Shown piece after piece: positions 1 to 11,405 of a stretch of 64,000 bases of DNA (position 1 is its first letter; every line of letters starts with the position of its first letter). Source of the DNA: Pseudomonas benzenivorans (GTDB lineage Bacteria > Pseudomonadota > Gammaproteobacteria > Pseudomonadales > Pseudomonadaceae). The stretch is from the NCBI RefSeq assembly GCF_900100495.1, contig NZ_FNCT01000003.1, forward strand, positions 466,367-530,366. Direction: 5' to 3'. The notes beneath the pieces were generated by a model, which was given only the letters and a program-made list of their open reading frames with translations, made no database searches and was not told the DNA's origin. A program made the position numbers and the translations under genes.

Positions 1-144
1 CGGCTGGCTGGCGGGGATTGGCTCGCCGGCTTGGCGGAAGACGATCACCTCGACCTGGTACAGGCCTGCGGCAAAGGCCGGGGCGGTGCTCAGCAGCGAG
101 AGCAGGATGAGCGGCAGCAGGGCCAGGGTTCGGAATGCGCGCAT
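1..144 (-). CDS. csiV: CsiV-like periplasmic protein, N-terminal part
   Basis: Only the first 48 codons are in the window; the gene runs off the left edge. The product begins with a clear Sec signal peptide: MRAFRTL, then a Leu-rich core, ending near APAFA-AG. It continues with YQVEVIVFRQ, a motif typical of the CsiV family, which is required for peptidoglycan binding and for stimulating PBP1b-type synthases in Vibrio. It lies 12 bp downstream of mfd on the same strand, so the two are probably co-transcribed, as in other pseudomonads. The family assignment rests on a short segment plus synteny. Confidence 0.7.
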   Translation of the reverse strand, partial: MRAFRTLALLPLILLSLLSTAPAFAAGLYQVEVIVFRQAGEPIPASQP

Positions 145-156
145 GGGGTCAGTCCT

Positions 157-3100
157 TTAAGCAGGGGAGGTCAGGCGCTCGAACAGCGCTTCCAGGGTGG
201 TGAATCGTTGTTCCGGGCGCTCCATCGGCACCTGGAATTTGAACAGGGTGGCGCCTTCGAACTTGTAGCGGGCAGGCGCGCTCTGGATCAGCTTGATCAG
301 GGTCAGCGGGTCGACGCAGGTATCGGCGGCGAACTCGACCCGGCCGCCTTGCGGGCCGGCGTCGACTTTCGTGATGCCCAGGCTCTCCGCCTGGAGCTTC
401 AGCAGGGTCAGGCGCAGCAGATTCTTGGCTTGTTCTGGCAGCAGGCCGAAGCGGTCGATCATCTCCACCTGCAGCTCCTTCAGGCCGTCTTCGTCGGTGG
501 CCGAGGCGATGCGCTTGTAGAGGATCAGGCGGGCGTGCACGTCCGGCAGGTAGTCCTCGGGAATCAGCGCCGGAACCCGCAGGTTGATCTCCGGGCCGCC
601 GCCCAGGGGTTGCTCGAGGTTGGGCTGTTCGCCCTTGCGGATGGCCTTGACCGCACGCTCGAGCATTTCCATGTAGAGGGTGAAGCCGACCGCCTGGATC
701 TGCCCGCTCTGACCGTCGCCAAGCAGTTCGCCGGCGCCGCGGATCTCCAGGTCGTGGGTGGCCAGGAGGAAGCCGGCACCGAGGTCCTGGGCGCCGGCGA
801 TGGCTTCCAGACGTTTCTGCGCGTCGTCGGTCATCTGCTTGCGCGGCGGGGTCAGCAGGTAGGCGTAAGCCTGGTGGTGGCTGCGGCCGACCCGCCCGCG
901 CAGTTGGTGCAGCTGGGCCAGGCCGAACTTGTCGGCGCGCTCGATGATGATGGTGTTGGCGCTGGGCACGTCGATGCCGGTCTCGATGATGGTCGAGGCG
1001 ATCAGCACGTTGAAGCGCTTGTGGTAGAAGTCGCCCATCACCTGTTCCAGCTCGCGCTCGCGCATCTGTCCGTGGCCGATGCCGATGCGCGCCTCGGGCA
1101 CCAGTTCGGCCAGGTCGGCGGCGCACTTCTCGATGGTCTTCACGTCGTTGTGCAGGTAGTAGACCTGACCGCCGCGCAGCAGCTCGCGCAGCAGGGCTTC
1201 CTTGATGGTCGGGTTGTTCTGCTCCATGACGAAGGTGCGTACCGACAGGCGGCGCGCCGGCGGGGTGGCGATGATCGACAGGTCGCGCATGCCGGATACG
1301 GCCATGTTCAGGGTGCGCGGGATCGGCGTAGCGGTCAGGGTGAGGATGTCCACCTCGCTGCGCAGCGCCTTGAGCTGTTCCTTCTGGCGCACGCCGAAGC
1401 GGTGCTCCTCGTCGATGATCACCAGGCCCAGGTTGGCGAACTTGACGTCGTCCTGCAGCAGCTTGTGGGTGCCGATGACGATGTCGACCTTGCCCTCGGC
1501 CAGCTGCTGTATGGCTTCGCCGACTTCCTTGGCGCTCTTGAAGCGGCTCATCACCTCGACCTTCACCGGCCAGTCGGCGAAGCGGTCGCGGAAGCTGTTG
1601 TAGTGCTGCTGGGCGAGTAGGGTGGTGGGCACCAGCACGGCGACCTGGCGTCCGCTGTGCACCGCGATGAAGGCGGCGCGCATGGCCACCTCGGTCTTGC
1701 CGAAGCCGACGTCGCCGCAGACCAGGCGATCCATCGGTTTGCCGGCGAGCATGTCGTCGCGCACCGCGTCGATGGCGGCCTGCTGATCCGGGGTTTCCTC
1801 GAAGGGGAAGCCGGCGCTGAAGGTGACGTAATCGAGCTGCGGGTCGGCGAACGCATAGCCTTCGCGGGCAGCGCGGCGGGCATAGATGTCGAGCAGTTCG
1901 GCGGCGACGTCGCGGACCTGCTCGGCGGCCTTGCGCTTGGCTTTCTGCCAGGTTTCCGAGCCGAGGCGGTGCAGCGGGGCGAGGGCGTCGTCGCTGCCGG
2001 TGTAGCGGGCGATCAGGTGCAGGCTGGCCACCGGCACGTACAGCTTGGCCTCCTCGGCGTACTGCAGGGCGAGGAATTCGGCGGCCTGGCCGTCGATCTC
2101 CAGGGTGACCAGGCCCTGGTAGCGGCCGACGCCGTGGTCGATGTGCACCACCGGCGCGCCTTCGCGCAGCTCGGTGAGGTTCTTGATCACGTTGTCGCCG
2201 GCGTCGCGGCTCTTCTCGCGGCGCCGCCGCTGCATCACTCGTTGGCCGAACAGCGGGCTTTCGGCGATCAGCGCCAGGTCGTCGAGCAGCAGACCGTCAT
2301 CCAGTGGGGCGATGCAGATGCCCAGGCGTTCCCGGCTGGCGGAAAACTCCGTCCAGCCCTCGACTTCCTTGGGCTTGAGCTTGAGGCGGGCGAGCAGTTC
2401 CAGCAGCACTTCGCGGCGGCCGGCGGATTCGGCGCAGAACAGCACGCGGCCTGGATAGTCTTCGATAAAGCGGCGCAGGGCGGCCAGCGGCTCGCTGGCC
2501 TTGGCCTGGATCGCCAGGTCGGGCAGCGGCTGGGCATCGAAGCGCTGGCGACCGACGCCGGGCTCGATGTCGTCCTGGCTGACCACCACGCGTGGCCAGT
2601 CTTTCAGACGGGCGAAGCAGTCCTCGACCGGCAGGAAGATGTCGCTCGGCGGCAGCAGCGGGCGCTCGGGGTCGACCCGGCGCTCCTCATAGCGGTTGCG
2701 CGCATCGCTCCAGAAGTGTTCGGCGGCCTTCTCCACGCCCGGCAGGGAGAACACCTGGGTGTCCTGCGGCAAGTAGTCGAACAGCGTCGCGGTCTGTTCG
2801 AAGAACAGCGGCAGGTAGTACTCGATGCCGGCCGGGGTGATGCCGCTGGACAGATCCTGATAGATCGGGCAACGGCGAAAGTCGACGTCGAAGCGCTCGC
2901 GGAAACGTCCGCGAAAGTCCGTGACCGCCTTCTTCTCCAGGGGGAACTCGCGGGCCGGCAACAGCTTGATCGAGGACACCTTGTCGATCGAGCGCTGGGT
3001 TTCCGGGTCGAAGGTGCGCAGGGTCTCGATCTCGTCGTCGAACAGGTCGATGCGAAACGGCTGCTCGCTGCCCATCGGGAACAGGTCGATCAAGGCGCCA

Positions 3101-3609
3101 CGCACGGCGAACTCGCCATGCTCGTACACCGTGTCGACGCAGCGGTAGCCGGCTGCCTCCAGGCGTATGCGCATCTGGCTGACGTCGAGCGTCTGGCCAG
3201 CCTCCAGCACCAGGCTGCTGCCGAGCAGGAAGCGCGTCGGCGCCAGGCGGTGTAGGGCGGTGGTGATCGGCACTACCAAAATGCCATGCTTGAGCTCCGG
3301 CAGACGGTAAAGTGCGGCGATGCGCTGGGAAATGATGTCCTGGTGCGGCGAAAACAGATCGTAGGGCAGGGTTTCCCAGTCCGGGAAATGCAGCACCGGC
3401 AGGGTCGGGGCGAAGAAACTCAACTCCTGCTCCAGGCGCTCGGCGCTCTGGCTGTCGGCGGTCAGCAGCAGGGTGAAGCGCTTGGCGGCGCTGGCGGCTT
3501 CGGCAATCGCCAGGCTCAGCGCGGCGCCGGGCAGGTTGCCCCAGTGTTGTTTTCCGGAGCTCGCTGTCAGGGACGGCAGGCGCAGTACGGACACGGTCGG
3601 TGCAGGCAC
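157..3609 (-). CDS. mfd: Transcription-repair coupling factor Mfd
   Basis: 1150 residues, the normal length for the family. Mfd is a double-stranded DNA translocase that binds stalled RNA polymerase, pushes it off the template and recruits UvrA. The N-terminal third resembles UvrB (FPDWETLPYD, SPHQDIISQR). The middle holds the RNA-polymerase interaction domain (VHIDHGVGRYQGL). The RecG-like motor follows, with Walker A GDVGFGKTE, the DEEH box in IIDEEHRFGVRQKE, and LTATPIPRTL. The C-terminal regulatory domain is complete. The ATG at 3609 opens MPAPTVSVLRLP. A weak candidate promoter on this strand (CTGACA at 3672-3667, TACAAT at 3647-3642, 19 bp spacing) lies in the gap shared with the divergent gap gene. 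csiV follows after 12 bp. Confidence 0.98.
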   Translation of the reverse strand: MPAPTVSVLRLPSLTASSGKQHWGNLPGAALSLAIAEAASAAKRFTLLLTADSQSAERLEQELSFFAPTLPVLHFPDWETLPYDLFSPHQDIISQRIAALYRLPELKHGILVVPITTALHRLAPTRFLLGSSLVLEAGQTLDVSQMRIRLEAAGYRCVDTVYEHGEFAVRGALIDLFPMGSEQPFRIDLFDDEIETLRTFDPETQRSIDKVSSIKLLPAREFPLEKKAVTDFRGRFRERFDVDFRRCPIYQDLSSGITPAGIEYYLPLFFEQTATLFDYLPQDTQVFSLPGVEKAAEHFWSDARNRYEERRVDPERPLLPPSDIFLPVEDCFARLKDWPRVVVSQDDIEPGVGRQRFDAQPLPDLAIQAKASEPLAALRRFIEDYPGRVLFCAESAGRREVLLELLARLKLKPKEVEGWTEFSASRERLGICIAPLDDGLLLDDLALIAESPLFGQRVMQRRRREKSRDAGDNVIKNLTELREGAPVVHIDHGVGRYQGLVTLEIDGQAAEFLALQYAEEAKLYVPVASLHLIARYTGSDDALAPLHRLGSETWQKAKRKAAEQVRDVAAELLDIYARRAAREGYAFADPQLDYVTFSAGFPFEETPDQQAAIDAVRDDMLAGKPMDRLVCGDVGFGKTEVAMRAAFIAVHSGRQVAVLVPTTLLAQQHYNSFRDRFADWPVKVEVMSRFKSAKEVGEAIQQLAEGKVDIVIGTHKLLQDDVKFANLGLVIIDEEHRFGVRQKEQLKALRSEVDILTLTATPIPRTLNMAVSGMRDLSIIATPPARRLSVRTFVMEQNNPTIKEALLRELLRGGQVYYLHNDVKTIEKCAADLAELVPEARIGIGHGQMRERELEQVMGDFYHKRFNVLIASTIIETGIDVPSANTIIIERADKFGLAQLHQLRGRVGRSHHQAYAYLLTPPRKQMTDDAQKRLEAIAGAQDLGAGFLLATHDLEIRGAGELLGDGQSGQIQAVGFTLYMEMLERAVKAIRKGEQPNLEQPLGGGPEINLRVPALIPEDYLPDVHARLILYKRIASATDEDGLKELQVEMIDRFGLLPEQAKNLLRLTLLKLQAESLGITKVDAGPQGGRVEFAADTCVDPLTLIKLIQSAPARYKFEGATLFKFQVPMERPEQRFTTLEALFERLTSPA

Positions 3610-3689
3610 GGGTGGCTCACGATCATGGTACGGGGGCGGCGATTGTAACTATCCGGGCTAATTGCTGTCAGTGTTTCGTCCGCTACAGA

Positions 3690-3718
3690 TTGCCGCCAAT
3701 TGCGTGCGCCGTCATAAT
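3690..3718 (+). promoter_or_regulatory. Candidate sigma-70 promoter for gap
   Basis: TTGCCG at 3690-3695 and CATAAT at 3713-3718 are separated by 17 bp. The predicted transcript would start near 3725, about 36 nt upstream of the GTG chosen for gap. The site lies in the mfd/gap divergent region. Confidence 0.5.
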
Positions 3719-3760
3719 GTAGCCCCTTTTTTCAGCCCCTACATGTGGAAGGTACTGCCC

Positions 3761-5209
3761 GTGACTCAGAAGCCCGACCAGTGTCTTGGTGAGTGGATCG
3801 ATCGAGAAGCCCTTGCGGAAGCGATGATTCCGATGATTGGCCAGCTCTACCGCAACAACAACGTGGTCACCTCGATCTACGGTCGTAGCCTGATCAACCG
3901 TTCGGTCATTCAGATCCTCAAAGCCCACCGCTATGCACGTCACCGTCTGGACGGCGATGCCGAGTTGTCGGTGCACGAAACGTTCCCGATTCTCAAGACC
4001 ATGAGCGAGCTCAAGCTGGGCGCCGCCTCCGTCGACCTGGGCCGTTTGGTGGCGAAATTCAACCGGGAGGCCAATGGCCGCAACATCGAGCAGTTCGTGC
4101 GTGACGAACTGGCGTCGGTGGCCGGTCAGCAGAACGTCGTGGCGCGCAAGGGCACCGACGTGGTGCTCTACGGTTTCGGTCGTATCGGCCGCCTGTTGGC
4201 GCGCATCCTGATCGAGAAGACCGGTGGCGGCGACGGCCTGCGCCTACGCGCCATCGTCGTGCGCAAGGGCGCCGAGAACGATCTGGTCAAGCGTGCCAGC
4301 CTGCTGCGCCGCGACTCGGTGCACGGCCCGTTCGACGGCACCATCATCGTCGATGAGGCCAACAACACCCTGACCGCCAACGGTAACCTGATCCAGGTGA
4401 TCTATGCCAAGTCGCCGGCCGAGGTGGATTACACCCAGTACGGCATCAGCAATGCCTTGCTGGTGGACAACACCGGTGCTTGGCGTGACGCCGAAGGCCT
4501 GGGGCAGCACCTGAAGTGCCCAGGCATCGAGCGCGTGGTGCTGACTGCGCCGGGCAAGGGTGAGTTGAAGAACATCGTGCATGGCATCAACCATGGCGAT
4601 ATCACCTCCGACGACAAGATCATTTCCGCGGCGTCCTGCACCACCAACGCCATCGTGCCGGTGCTCAAGGCGGTGAATGACAAGTACGGCATCATCAACG
4701 GTCACGTCGAGACCGTGCACTCCTACACCAACGACCAGAACCTGATCGACAACTTCCACAAGGGCAGTCGTCGTGGTCGCAGCGCCGCGCTGAACATGGT
4801 GATCACCGAGACCGGTGCCGCCACCGCAGCCGCCAAGGCACTGCCGGTGCTGAAAGGCAAGCTGACCGGCAATGCCATCCGTGTGCCGACGCCGAACGTG
4901 TCCATGGCGATCCTCAACCTGAACCTGGAAAAGGCCACCAGTCGTGAGGAAATCAACGAGTATCTGCGCTACATGGCGCTGCACTCGGACCTGCACAAGC
5001 AGATCGATTTCGTCAATTCCCAGGAAGTGGTCTCCACCGACTTCGTCGGTTCGCGCCATGCCGGTGTGGTGGATGCCGAGGCGACCATCGCCAATGACAA
5101 TCGCGTCGTGCTGTACGTGTGGTACGACAACGAGTTCGGTTACAGCTGCCAGGTGGTTCGCGTGATGGAAGAGATGGCTGGGGTCAACCCGCCGGCCTTT
5201 CCGCGCTAA
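3761..5209 (+). CDS. gap: Long-form glyceraldehyde-3-phosphate dehydrogenase
   Basis: 482 residues from the GTG at 3761, which has GGAAGG about 8 nt upstream; an in-frame ATG at 3743 is possible but less likely. The enzyme phosphorylates and oxidises glyceraldehyde-3-phosphate with NAD(P)+. The nucleotide-binding fold starts only at about residue 134 (VLYGFGRIGRLLARIL). The catalytic Cys is in SAASCTTNAIVP and the catalytic His region is HSYTNDQNLID. The roughly 130-residue N-terminal extension (CLGEWIDREALAEAMIP and onward) is absent from ordinary ~335-residue GAPDHs but is known in this Pseudomonas paralogue. Transcription ends at a strong terminator at 5223. It lies just upstream of the NQR operon, and its NADH could feed that complex (inference). 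Confidence 0.93.
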   Translation: MTQKPDQCLGEWIDREALAEAMIPMIGQLYRNNNVVTSIYGRSLINRSVIQILKAHRYARHRLDGDAELSVHETFPILKTMSELKLGAASVDLGRLVAKFNREANGRNIEQFVRDELASVAGQQNVVARKGTDVVLYGFGRIGRLLARILIEKTGGGDGLRLRAIVVRKGAENDLVKRASLLRRDSVHGPFDGTIIVDEANNTLTANGNLIQVIYAKSPAEVDYTQYGISNALLVDNTGAWRDAEGLGQHLKCPGIERVVLTAPGKGELKNIVHGINHGDITSDDKIISAASCTTNAIVPVLKAVNDKYGIINGHVETVHSYTNDQNLIDNFHKGSRRGRSAALNMVITETGAATAAAKALPVLKGKLTGNAIRVPTPNVSMAILNLNLEKATSREEINEYLRYMALHSDLHKQIDFVNSQEVVSTDFVGSRHAGVVDAEATIANDNRVVLYVWYDNEFGYSCQVVRVMEEMAGVNPPAFPR

Positions 5210-5222
5210 GCGCTAGCCAGGC

Positions 5223-5253
5223 AAAAAAACGGGAGCTTCGGCTCCCGTTTTTT
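5223..5253 (+). terminator. Rho-independent terminator after gap
   Basis: The stem ACGGGAGC-ttcg-GCTCCCGT has an A-run on its left side and T6 on its right, 13 bp after the gap stop codon. The flanking A/T runs could let it work in both directions. Confidence 0.92.
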
Positions 5254-5388
5254 ATTGCCTGGATTTTGTCCGGGGCGCCGGCGCAGTCGGCCTCGGGTTA
5301 CTGGCCGCATTTCACCAGTGCAATGTTTCGAGTCAAGTTTGGACTGTTGCTCCCTGTTGCAGAAGGCCTAAAAAAACAAGCGCTTGGG

Positions 5389-5417
5389 TGGTCAGGCAGG
5401 GGGGGCGTCTCTATAAT
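5389..5417 (+). promoter_or_regulatory. Candidate sigma-70 promoter for the nqr operon
   Basis: A consensus TATAAT at 5412-5417 is preceded at exactly 17 bp by TGGTCA (5389-5394, 4 of 6 matches). The start site would be near 5424, giving an nqrA leader of about 125 nt. The remainder of the 5254-5549 gap holds no gene I can support. Confidence 0.55.
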
Positions 5418-5516
5418 CAAGCGGATTTTTTACCCGCGCTCGGCATCGTCAGCCACACCGATACTGCATCGGCGTGGATGCGGCTATTAAGGTTACCGGT
5501 GTCGCCCGTATTCTAA

Positions 5517-6887
<1,371 letters not shown>

Positions 6888-6889
6888 TC

Positions 6890-8101
6890 ATGGGTATTCG
6901 CGCATTCCTCGACAAGATCGAGCACAACTTCGAGAAGGGCGGCCGGTACGAGAAGTGGTATGCCTTGTACGAAGCCGTCGACACCTTCTTCTACCGTCCT
7001 GGCAGCGTGACCAAAACCACTGCCCACGTGCGTGACGGCATCGACCTCAAACGCATGATGATCACCGTCTGGTTGTGCACCTTCCCGGCGATGTTCTTCG
7101 GCATGTGGAACACCGGTTACCAGGCCAACCTGATTTTTGCCGGCAACCCGGAGCTGCTGTCGGCCCAGGAAGGCTGGCGGTTTGCCCTGATCGGTTCGCT
7201 GGCAGGCTTCGACCCGAACAGCCTGTGGGATAACTTCATCCAGGGCGCTGCCTGGTTCCTGCCGGTCTACGCGGTGACCTTCATCGTCGGCGGCTTCTGG
7301 GAAGTGCTGTTCGCCTCGATCCGCAAGCATGAAGTCAACGAAGGCTTCTTCGTCACCTCGGTACTGTTCGCCCTGATCCTGCCGCCGAGCATCCCGCTGT
7401 GGCAGGTGGCTCTGGGCATCAGTTTCGGCGTGGTGATCGGCAAGGAAGTGTTCGGCGGCACCGGCAAGAACTTCCTCAACCCGGCGCTGACCGGTCGGGC
7501 TTTCCTGTTCTTCGCCTACCCGGCGCAGATGTCCGGCGACGCGGTATGGACGGTGGTCGATGGTTTCTCTGGCGCAACCTCGTTGGGCCTGGCTGCGGCC
7601 GGTGGCATCGACAACGTGATCGGCCATGGCATCAGCTGGATGGATGCCTTTGTCGGCACCATGCACGGCTCCCTCGGCGAGACCAGCACCCTGGCCATCA
7701 TGATCGGCGGCCTGGTTCTGCTGATCACCAAGATCGCTGCCTGGCGCATCGTCGCCGGCACCATGCTCGGCATGATCGGCCTCTCCCTGCTGTTCAATGC
7801 CATCGGCTCGAGCAGCAACCCGATGTTCGCCATGCCCTGGCATTGGCACCTGGTGGTCGGCGGCTTCGCCTTCGGCATGTTCTTCATGGCTACCGACCCG
7901 GTATCGGCGTCGATGACCAATACCGGCAAGTGGATTTTTGGTGCCTTGATCGGCGTGATGGTGGTGTTGATCCGCGTGGTCAACCCGGCCTTCCCGGAAG
8001 GCATGATGCTGGCGATTCTGTTCGCCAACCTGTTCGCACCGCTGATCGACCACTTCGTCGTTCAAGCCAATATCAAGCGGAGGCTGGCACGCAATGTCTA
8101 G
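6890..8101 (+). CDS. nqrB: Na+-NQR subunit B (covalent FMN, membrane)
   Basis: 403 residues from the ATG at 6890, which directly follows the nqrA stop codon; an upstream TTG (6884) would overlap nqrA and is not needed. The protein has many transmembrane segments. The FMN attachment motif DGFSGATS is at about residues 224-231, with Thr230 the expected site of phosphoester-linked FMN added by Apb[15 protein letters not shown] is a family signature. NqrB is the core of the sodium-translocation path and accepts riboflavin and FMN. It overlaps nqrC by 8 bp. Confidence 0.97.
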   Translation: MGIRAFLDKIEHNFEKGGRYEKWYALYEAVDTFFYRPGSVTKTTAHVRDGIDLKRMMITVWLCTFPAMFFGMWNTGYQANLIFAGNPELLSAQEGWRFALIGSLAGFDPNSLWDNFIQGAAWFLPVYAVTFIVGGFWEVLFASIRKHEVNEGFFVTSVLFALILPPSIPLWQVALGISFGVVIGKEVFGGTGKNFLNPALTGRAFLFFAYPAQMSGDAVWTVVDGFSGATSLGLAAAGGIDNVIGHGISWMDAFVGTMHGSLGETSTLAIMIGGLVLLITKIAAWRIVAGTMLGMIGLSLLFNAIGSSSNPMFAMPWHWHLVVGGFAFGMFFMATDPVSASMTNTGKWIFGALIGVMVVLIRVVNPAFPEGMMLAILFANLFAPLIDHFVVQANIKRRLARNV

Positions 8102-8882
8102 TCAAAAAGAATCCACCGTTCGCACCTTGATGGTGGCCTTGTTGGTCTGCCTGGTGTGCTCGGTATTCGTTGCCGGCGCCGCCGTGGCGCTCAAGCCAAC
8201 CCAGGTGGATAACCGCCTGCTGGATAAGCAGCGCAGCATCCTGGCGATTGCTGGGTTGGGCGATCCGGGGATGTCCAGCTCTCAGGTCAAGGAGATGTTC
8301 AAGGGCACCGTCAGCGCCAAGCTGGTCGATCTGCAAACGGGCAAGTTCTCCGATGCGCGGGACCCGCTGACCTTCGATCCGCTGAAAGCCTCGAAGGATC
8401 CGAAGCTTTCCAGCGTTTTGCCGGGTGCTGAGGATATTGCCTCGATCAAGCGCATGGAGCGCTACAGCACCGTTTATGTGGTGGAGAAGAACGGCGAGCT
8501 CGACACCTTGATCATGCCGGTGCGCGGTTATGGCCTGTGGTCCACGCTGTACGGTTTCATCGCAGTCAAGGGCGATCTGAACACCGTGGTTGGCATGGGC
8601 TTCTACCAGCATGCCGAGACCCCCGGTCTCGGTGGCGAGGTCGATAATCCGAAGTGGAAGGGCCAGTGGCCGGGCAAGACCCTGTTCGATGAGGACGGCA
8701 AGCTGGCCGTGCAGATCGTCAAGGGCGGCATCGATGCGCAGAGCCCGCAGGCCGTGCATCAGGTCGATGGCCTGGCCGGTGCGACCCTGACCAGCAAGGG
8801 TGTGGACAATCTACTGAACTTCTGGCTCGGCGAGAACGGCTTCGGTCCGTTTATCGCTAACCTGCGCGCGGGGGAGGCTTGA
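8094..8882 (+). CDS. nqrC: Na+-NQR subunit C (covalent FMN)
   Basis: 262 residues. One N-terminal transmembrane helix ([20 protein letters not shown]) anchors a periplasmic flavin domain. The flavinylation motif reads [10 protein letters not shown], with Thr231 as the FMN acceptor; the usual Ser of the S-G-A-T motif is Ala here. ETPGLGGEV is the conserved segment shared with RnfG. The start lies inside the end of nqrB, consistent with translational coupling. Confidence 0.96.
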   Translation: MSSQKESTVRTLMVALLVCLVCSVFVAGAAVALKPTQVDNRLLDKQRSILAIAGLGDPGMSSSQVKEMFKGTVSAKLVDLQTGKFSDARDPLTFDPLKASKDPKLSSVLPGAEDIASIKRMERYSTVYVVEKNGELDTLIMPVRGYGLWSTLYGFIAVKGDLNTVVGMGFYQHAETPGLGGEVDNPKWKGQWPGKTLFDEDGKLAVQIVKGGIDAQSPQAVHQVDGLAGATLTSKGVDNLLNFWLGENGFGPFIANLRAGEA

Positions 8883-8884
8883 TC

Positions 8885-9553
8885 ATGTCGCAGCCGACTA
8901 TTAAAGAAGTACTGATTAATCCGATCTTCAACAACAACCCGATCGGCCTGCAGATCCTGGGTATTTGCTCCGCCCTGGCGGTCACCTCGAACCTGAAGAC
9001 CGCTCTGGTGATGTCGATCGCCCTGACCCTGGTGACCGCGTTCTCCAACCTGTTCATCTCGATGGTCCGTAGCCAGATCCCCAGCTCGATCCGCATGATC
9101 GTGCAGATGGTGATCATCGCCTCGCTGGTGATCGTGGTCGATCAGGTGCTCAAGGCCTATGCCTTCAGCCTGTCCAAGCAGCTGTCGGTATTCGTCGGCC
9201 TGATCATCACCAACTGCATCGTGATGGGCCGCGCAGAGGCCTTCGCCATGCAGAACCCGCCGGTGCTGTCGTTCTTCGATGGTATCGGCAACGGCCTGGG
9301 CTACAGCGCCATGCTGATCGTGCTGGGTATCGTTCGCGAACTGTTCGGTGCCGGCAAGCTGATGGGCTTCGAAATCATCCCGGTGATCAACGACGGTGGC
9401 TGGTACCAGCCTAACGGCCTGCTGCTGCTGCCGCCGTCGGCGTTCTTCCTGATCGGGCTGTTCATCTGGGCGCTGCGCAGTTGGAAGAAGGACCAGGTCG
9501 AGCAACCGAGCTTCAAGATCGCCCCGCAAGTCTCGAACAAGGAGGCTTACTAA
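8885..9553 (+). CDS. nqrD: Na+-NQR subunit D
   Basis: 222 residues from the ATG at 8885, two bases after the nqrC stop. It is a six-helix membrane subunit of the NqrD/RnfE family; with NqrE it forms an inverted-topology pair that holds an iron centre. [19 protein letters not shown] and the Cys in [14 protein letters not shown] are family landmarks. Its stop codon TAA overlaps the start of nqrE (TAATG). Confidence 0.96.
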   Translation: MSQPTIKEVLINPIFNNNPIGLQILGICSALAVTSNLKTALVMSIALTLVTAFSNLFISMVRSQIPSSIRMIVQMVIIASLVIVVDQVLKAYAFSLSKQLSVFVGLIITNCIVMGRAEAFAMQNPPVLSFFDGIGNGLGYSAMLIVLGIVRELFGAGKLMGFEIIPVINDGGWYQPNGLLLLPPSAFFLIGLFIWALRSWKKDQVEQPSFKIAPQVSNKEAY

Positions 9554-10161
9554 TGGAGCATTACATCAGCCTGCTGGTCAGGGCGGTGTTCGTCGAGAAC
9601 ATGGCGCTGGCCTTCTTCCTCGGCATGTGCACCTTCATCGCCATCTCGAAGAAAGTCGAGACGGCGATTGGCCTGGGTATCGCGGTCACCGTGGTACAGG
9701 TGATTACCGTCCCGGCTAACAACCTGCTGTATACCTATCTGCTGAAAGACGGTGCGCTGGCCTGGGCCGGACTGCCGGAAGTCGACCTGAGCTTCCTCGG
9801 TCTGCTCAGCTATATCGGGGTGATCGCGGCGATCGTGCAGATCCTCGAGATGCTTCTGGATAAGTACGTGCCTGCGCTGTACAACGCCCTCGGCGTGTTC
9901 CTGCCGCTGATCACGGTGAACTGCGCGATCATGGCCGGTTCGCTGTTCATGGTGGAACGCGACTACAACCTGGCGGAAAGTACCGTGTACGGTTTCGGTT
10001 CCGGTTTGTCCTGGGCGCTGGCGATTGCCGCCTTGGCGGGCATCCGCGAGAAGCTCAAGTACAGCGACGTTCCGGCTGGCCTGCAGGGTTTGGGCATCAC
10101 CTTTATCACCATCGGTCTGATGTCCTTGGGCTTCATGTCCTTTTCCGGCGTGCAGTTGTAA
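9553..10161 (+). CDS. nqrE: Na+-NQR subunit E
   Basis: 202 residues, exactly family length, from the ATG at 9553 that shares one base with the nqrD stop. It is an integral membrane protein with six predicted helices. Conserved Cys residues in [11 protein letters not shown] and [11 protein letters not shown] are the likely iron ligands with NqrD. GGAGG at 9541-9545 serves as the ribosome binding site inside the end of nqrD. Confidence 0.97.
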   Translation: MEHYISLLVRAVFVENMALAFFLGMCTFIAISKKVETAIGLGIAVTVVQVITVPANNLLYTYLLKDGALAWAGLPEVDLSFLGLLSYIGVIAAIVQILEMLLDKYVPALYNALGVFLPLITVNCAIMAGSLFMVERDYNLAESTVYGFGSGLSWALAIAALAGIREKLKYSDVPAGLQGLGITFITIGLMSLGFMSFSGVQL

Positions 10162-10176
10162 GGAAGGGATGAATAG

Positions 10177-11403
10177 ATGATCAATAACGAGATTTTCATC
10201 GCGATCGGCATGTTCACCGCCATTGTTCTGGCGTTGGTGCTGATCATCCTGATGGCGCGCGCCAAGCTGGTTTCCAGCGGCGATGTGAGCATCGAAATCA
10301 ACGGCGAAAGAACCATCGTGGTGCCGGCTGGCGGCAAGCTGCTGCAAACCTTGGCCGCCAATAACATCTTCCTGTCGTCCGCCTGCGGCGGTGGTGGCAC
10401 CTGCGCCCAGTGCCGCTGCGTGGTGGAAAGCGGGGGCGGCGAAATGCTGCCGACCGAAGAAGCCGCATTCACCCGCCGCGAAGCCAAGGCTGGCTGGCGC
10501 CTGTCCTGCCAGACGCCGGTCAAGCAGGACATGAAGATCGAAGTGCCGGAAGAAGTGTTCGGCGTGAAGAAGTGGGAGTGCACGGTCGAATCCAACCCGA
10601 ACGTGGCCACCTTCATCAAGGAGCTGACGCTGAAGCTGCCGGAAGGCGAGAACGTCGACTTCCGCGCCGGCGGCTACGTGCAGCTGGAGTGCCCGCCGCA
10701 CGAGGTGCATTACAAGGACTTCGACATCCAGGAGGAATACCGCGGCGACTGGGACAAGTTCAACCAGTGGAAGTACGTGTCCAAGGTTGAAGAAACCACC
10801 ATCCGCGCCTACTCCATGGCCAACTACCCGGAAGAACGTGGCCTGGTGAAGTTCAATATCCGCATCGCCTCGCCGCCACCGGGCAAGGACGATCTGCCAC
10901 CGGGCAAGATGTCCTCTTATGTGTTCAGCCTCAAGCCCGGCGACAAGATCACCGTATACGGCCCGTTCGGCGAGTTCTTCGCCAAGGACACCGATGCCGA
11001 GATGGTCTTCATCGGCGGTGGTGCCGGCATGGCGCCGATGCGCTCGCATATCTTCGACCAGCTCAAGCGCCTGAAGTCCAAGCGCAAGATCAGCTTCTGG
11101 TACGGCGCGCGCTCCATGCGCGAGGCTTTCTACGTGGAAGAGTACGACCAGCTGCAGGCGGAAAACCCGAACTTCCAGTGGCACCTGGCGCTGTCCGATC
11201 CGCTGCCCGAGGACAACTGGACGGGCATGAAGGGCTTCATCCACAACGTGCTGTTCGAGAACTACCTGAAGGGCCATCCGGCGCCGGAAGACTGCGAGTT
11301 CTACATGTGCGGCCCACCCATGATGAATGCCGCGGTGATCAAGATGCTGGTCGACCTGGGTGTGGAGGAGGACAACATCCTGCTCGACGACTTCGGCGGC
11401 TAA
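10177..11403 (+). CDS. nqrF: Na+-NQR subunit F, NADH dehydrogenase module
   Basis: 408 residues. One N-terminal transmembrane helix is followed by a plant-type [2Fe-2S] domain ([14 protein letters not shown] plus a downstream Cys in LSCQTPVK). A ferredoxin-reductase domain follows with the FAD motif [11 protein letters not shown], the NADH-binding [14 protein letters not shown] and a C-terminal [12 protein letters not shown]. This subunit oxidises NADH and passes electrons through FAD and the iron-sulfur cluster into the complex. GGAAGG about 10 nt upstream is a good ribosome binding site. Confidence 0.98.
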   Translation: MINNEIFIAIGMFTAIVLALVLIILMARAKLVSSGDVSIEINGERTIVVPAGGKLLQTLAANNIFLSSACGGGGTCAQCRCVVESGGGEMLPTEEAAFTRREAKAGWRLSCQTPVKQDMKIEVPEEVFGVKKWECTVESNPNVATFIKELTLKLPEGENVDFRAGGYVQLECPPHEVHYKDFDIQEEYRGDWDKFNQWKYVSKVEETTIRAYSMANYPEERGLVKFNIRIASPPPGKDDLPPGKMSSYVFSLKPGDKITVYGPFGEFFAKDTDAEMVFIGGGAGMAPMRSHIFDQLKRLKSKRKISFWYGARSMREAFYVEEYDQLQAENPNFQWHLALSDPLPEDNWTGMKGFIHNVLFENYLKGHPAPEDCEFYMCGPPMMNAAVIKMLVDLGVEEDNILLDDFGG

Positions 11404-11405
11404 GC

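Noticed and set aside
31..3255. Long plus-strand reading frames (529 and 532 codons) opposite mfd
   Set aside because: They mirror the high-GC third-position bias of mfd. They show no recognisable domains and no ribosome binding sites, while the minus strand encodes a complete Mfd.
9550..11277. A 575-codon minus-strand frame across nqrE and nqrF
   Set aside because: It runs antisense to two confidently identified NQR subunits and has no supporting start signal.
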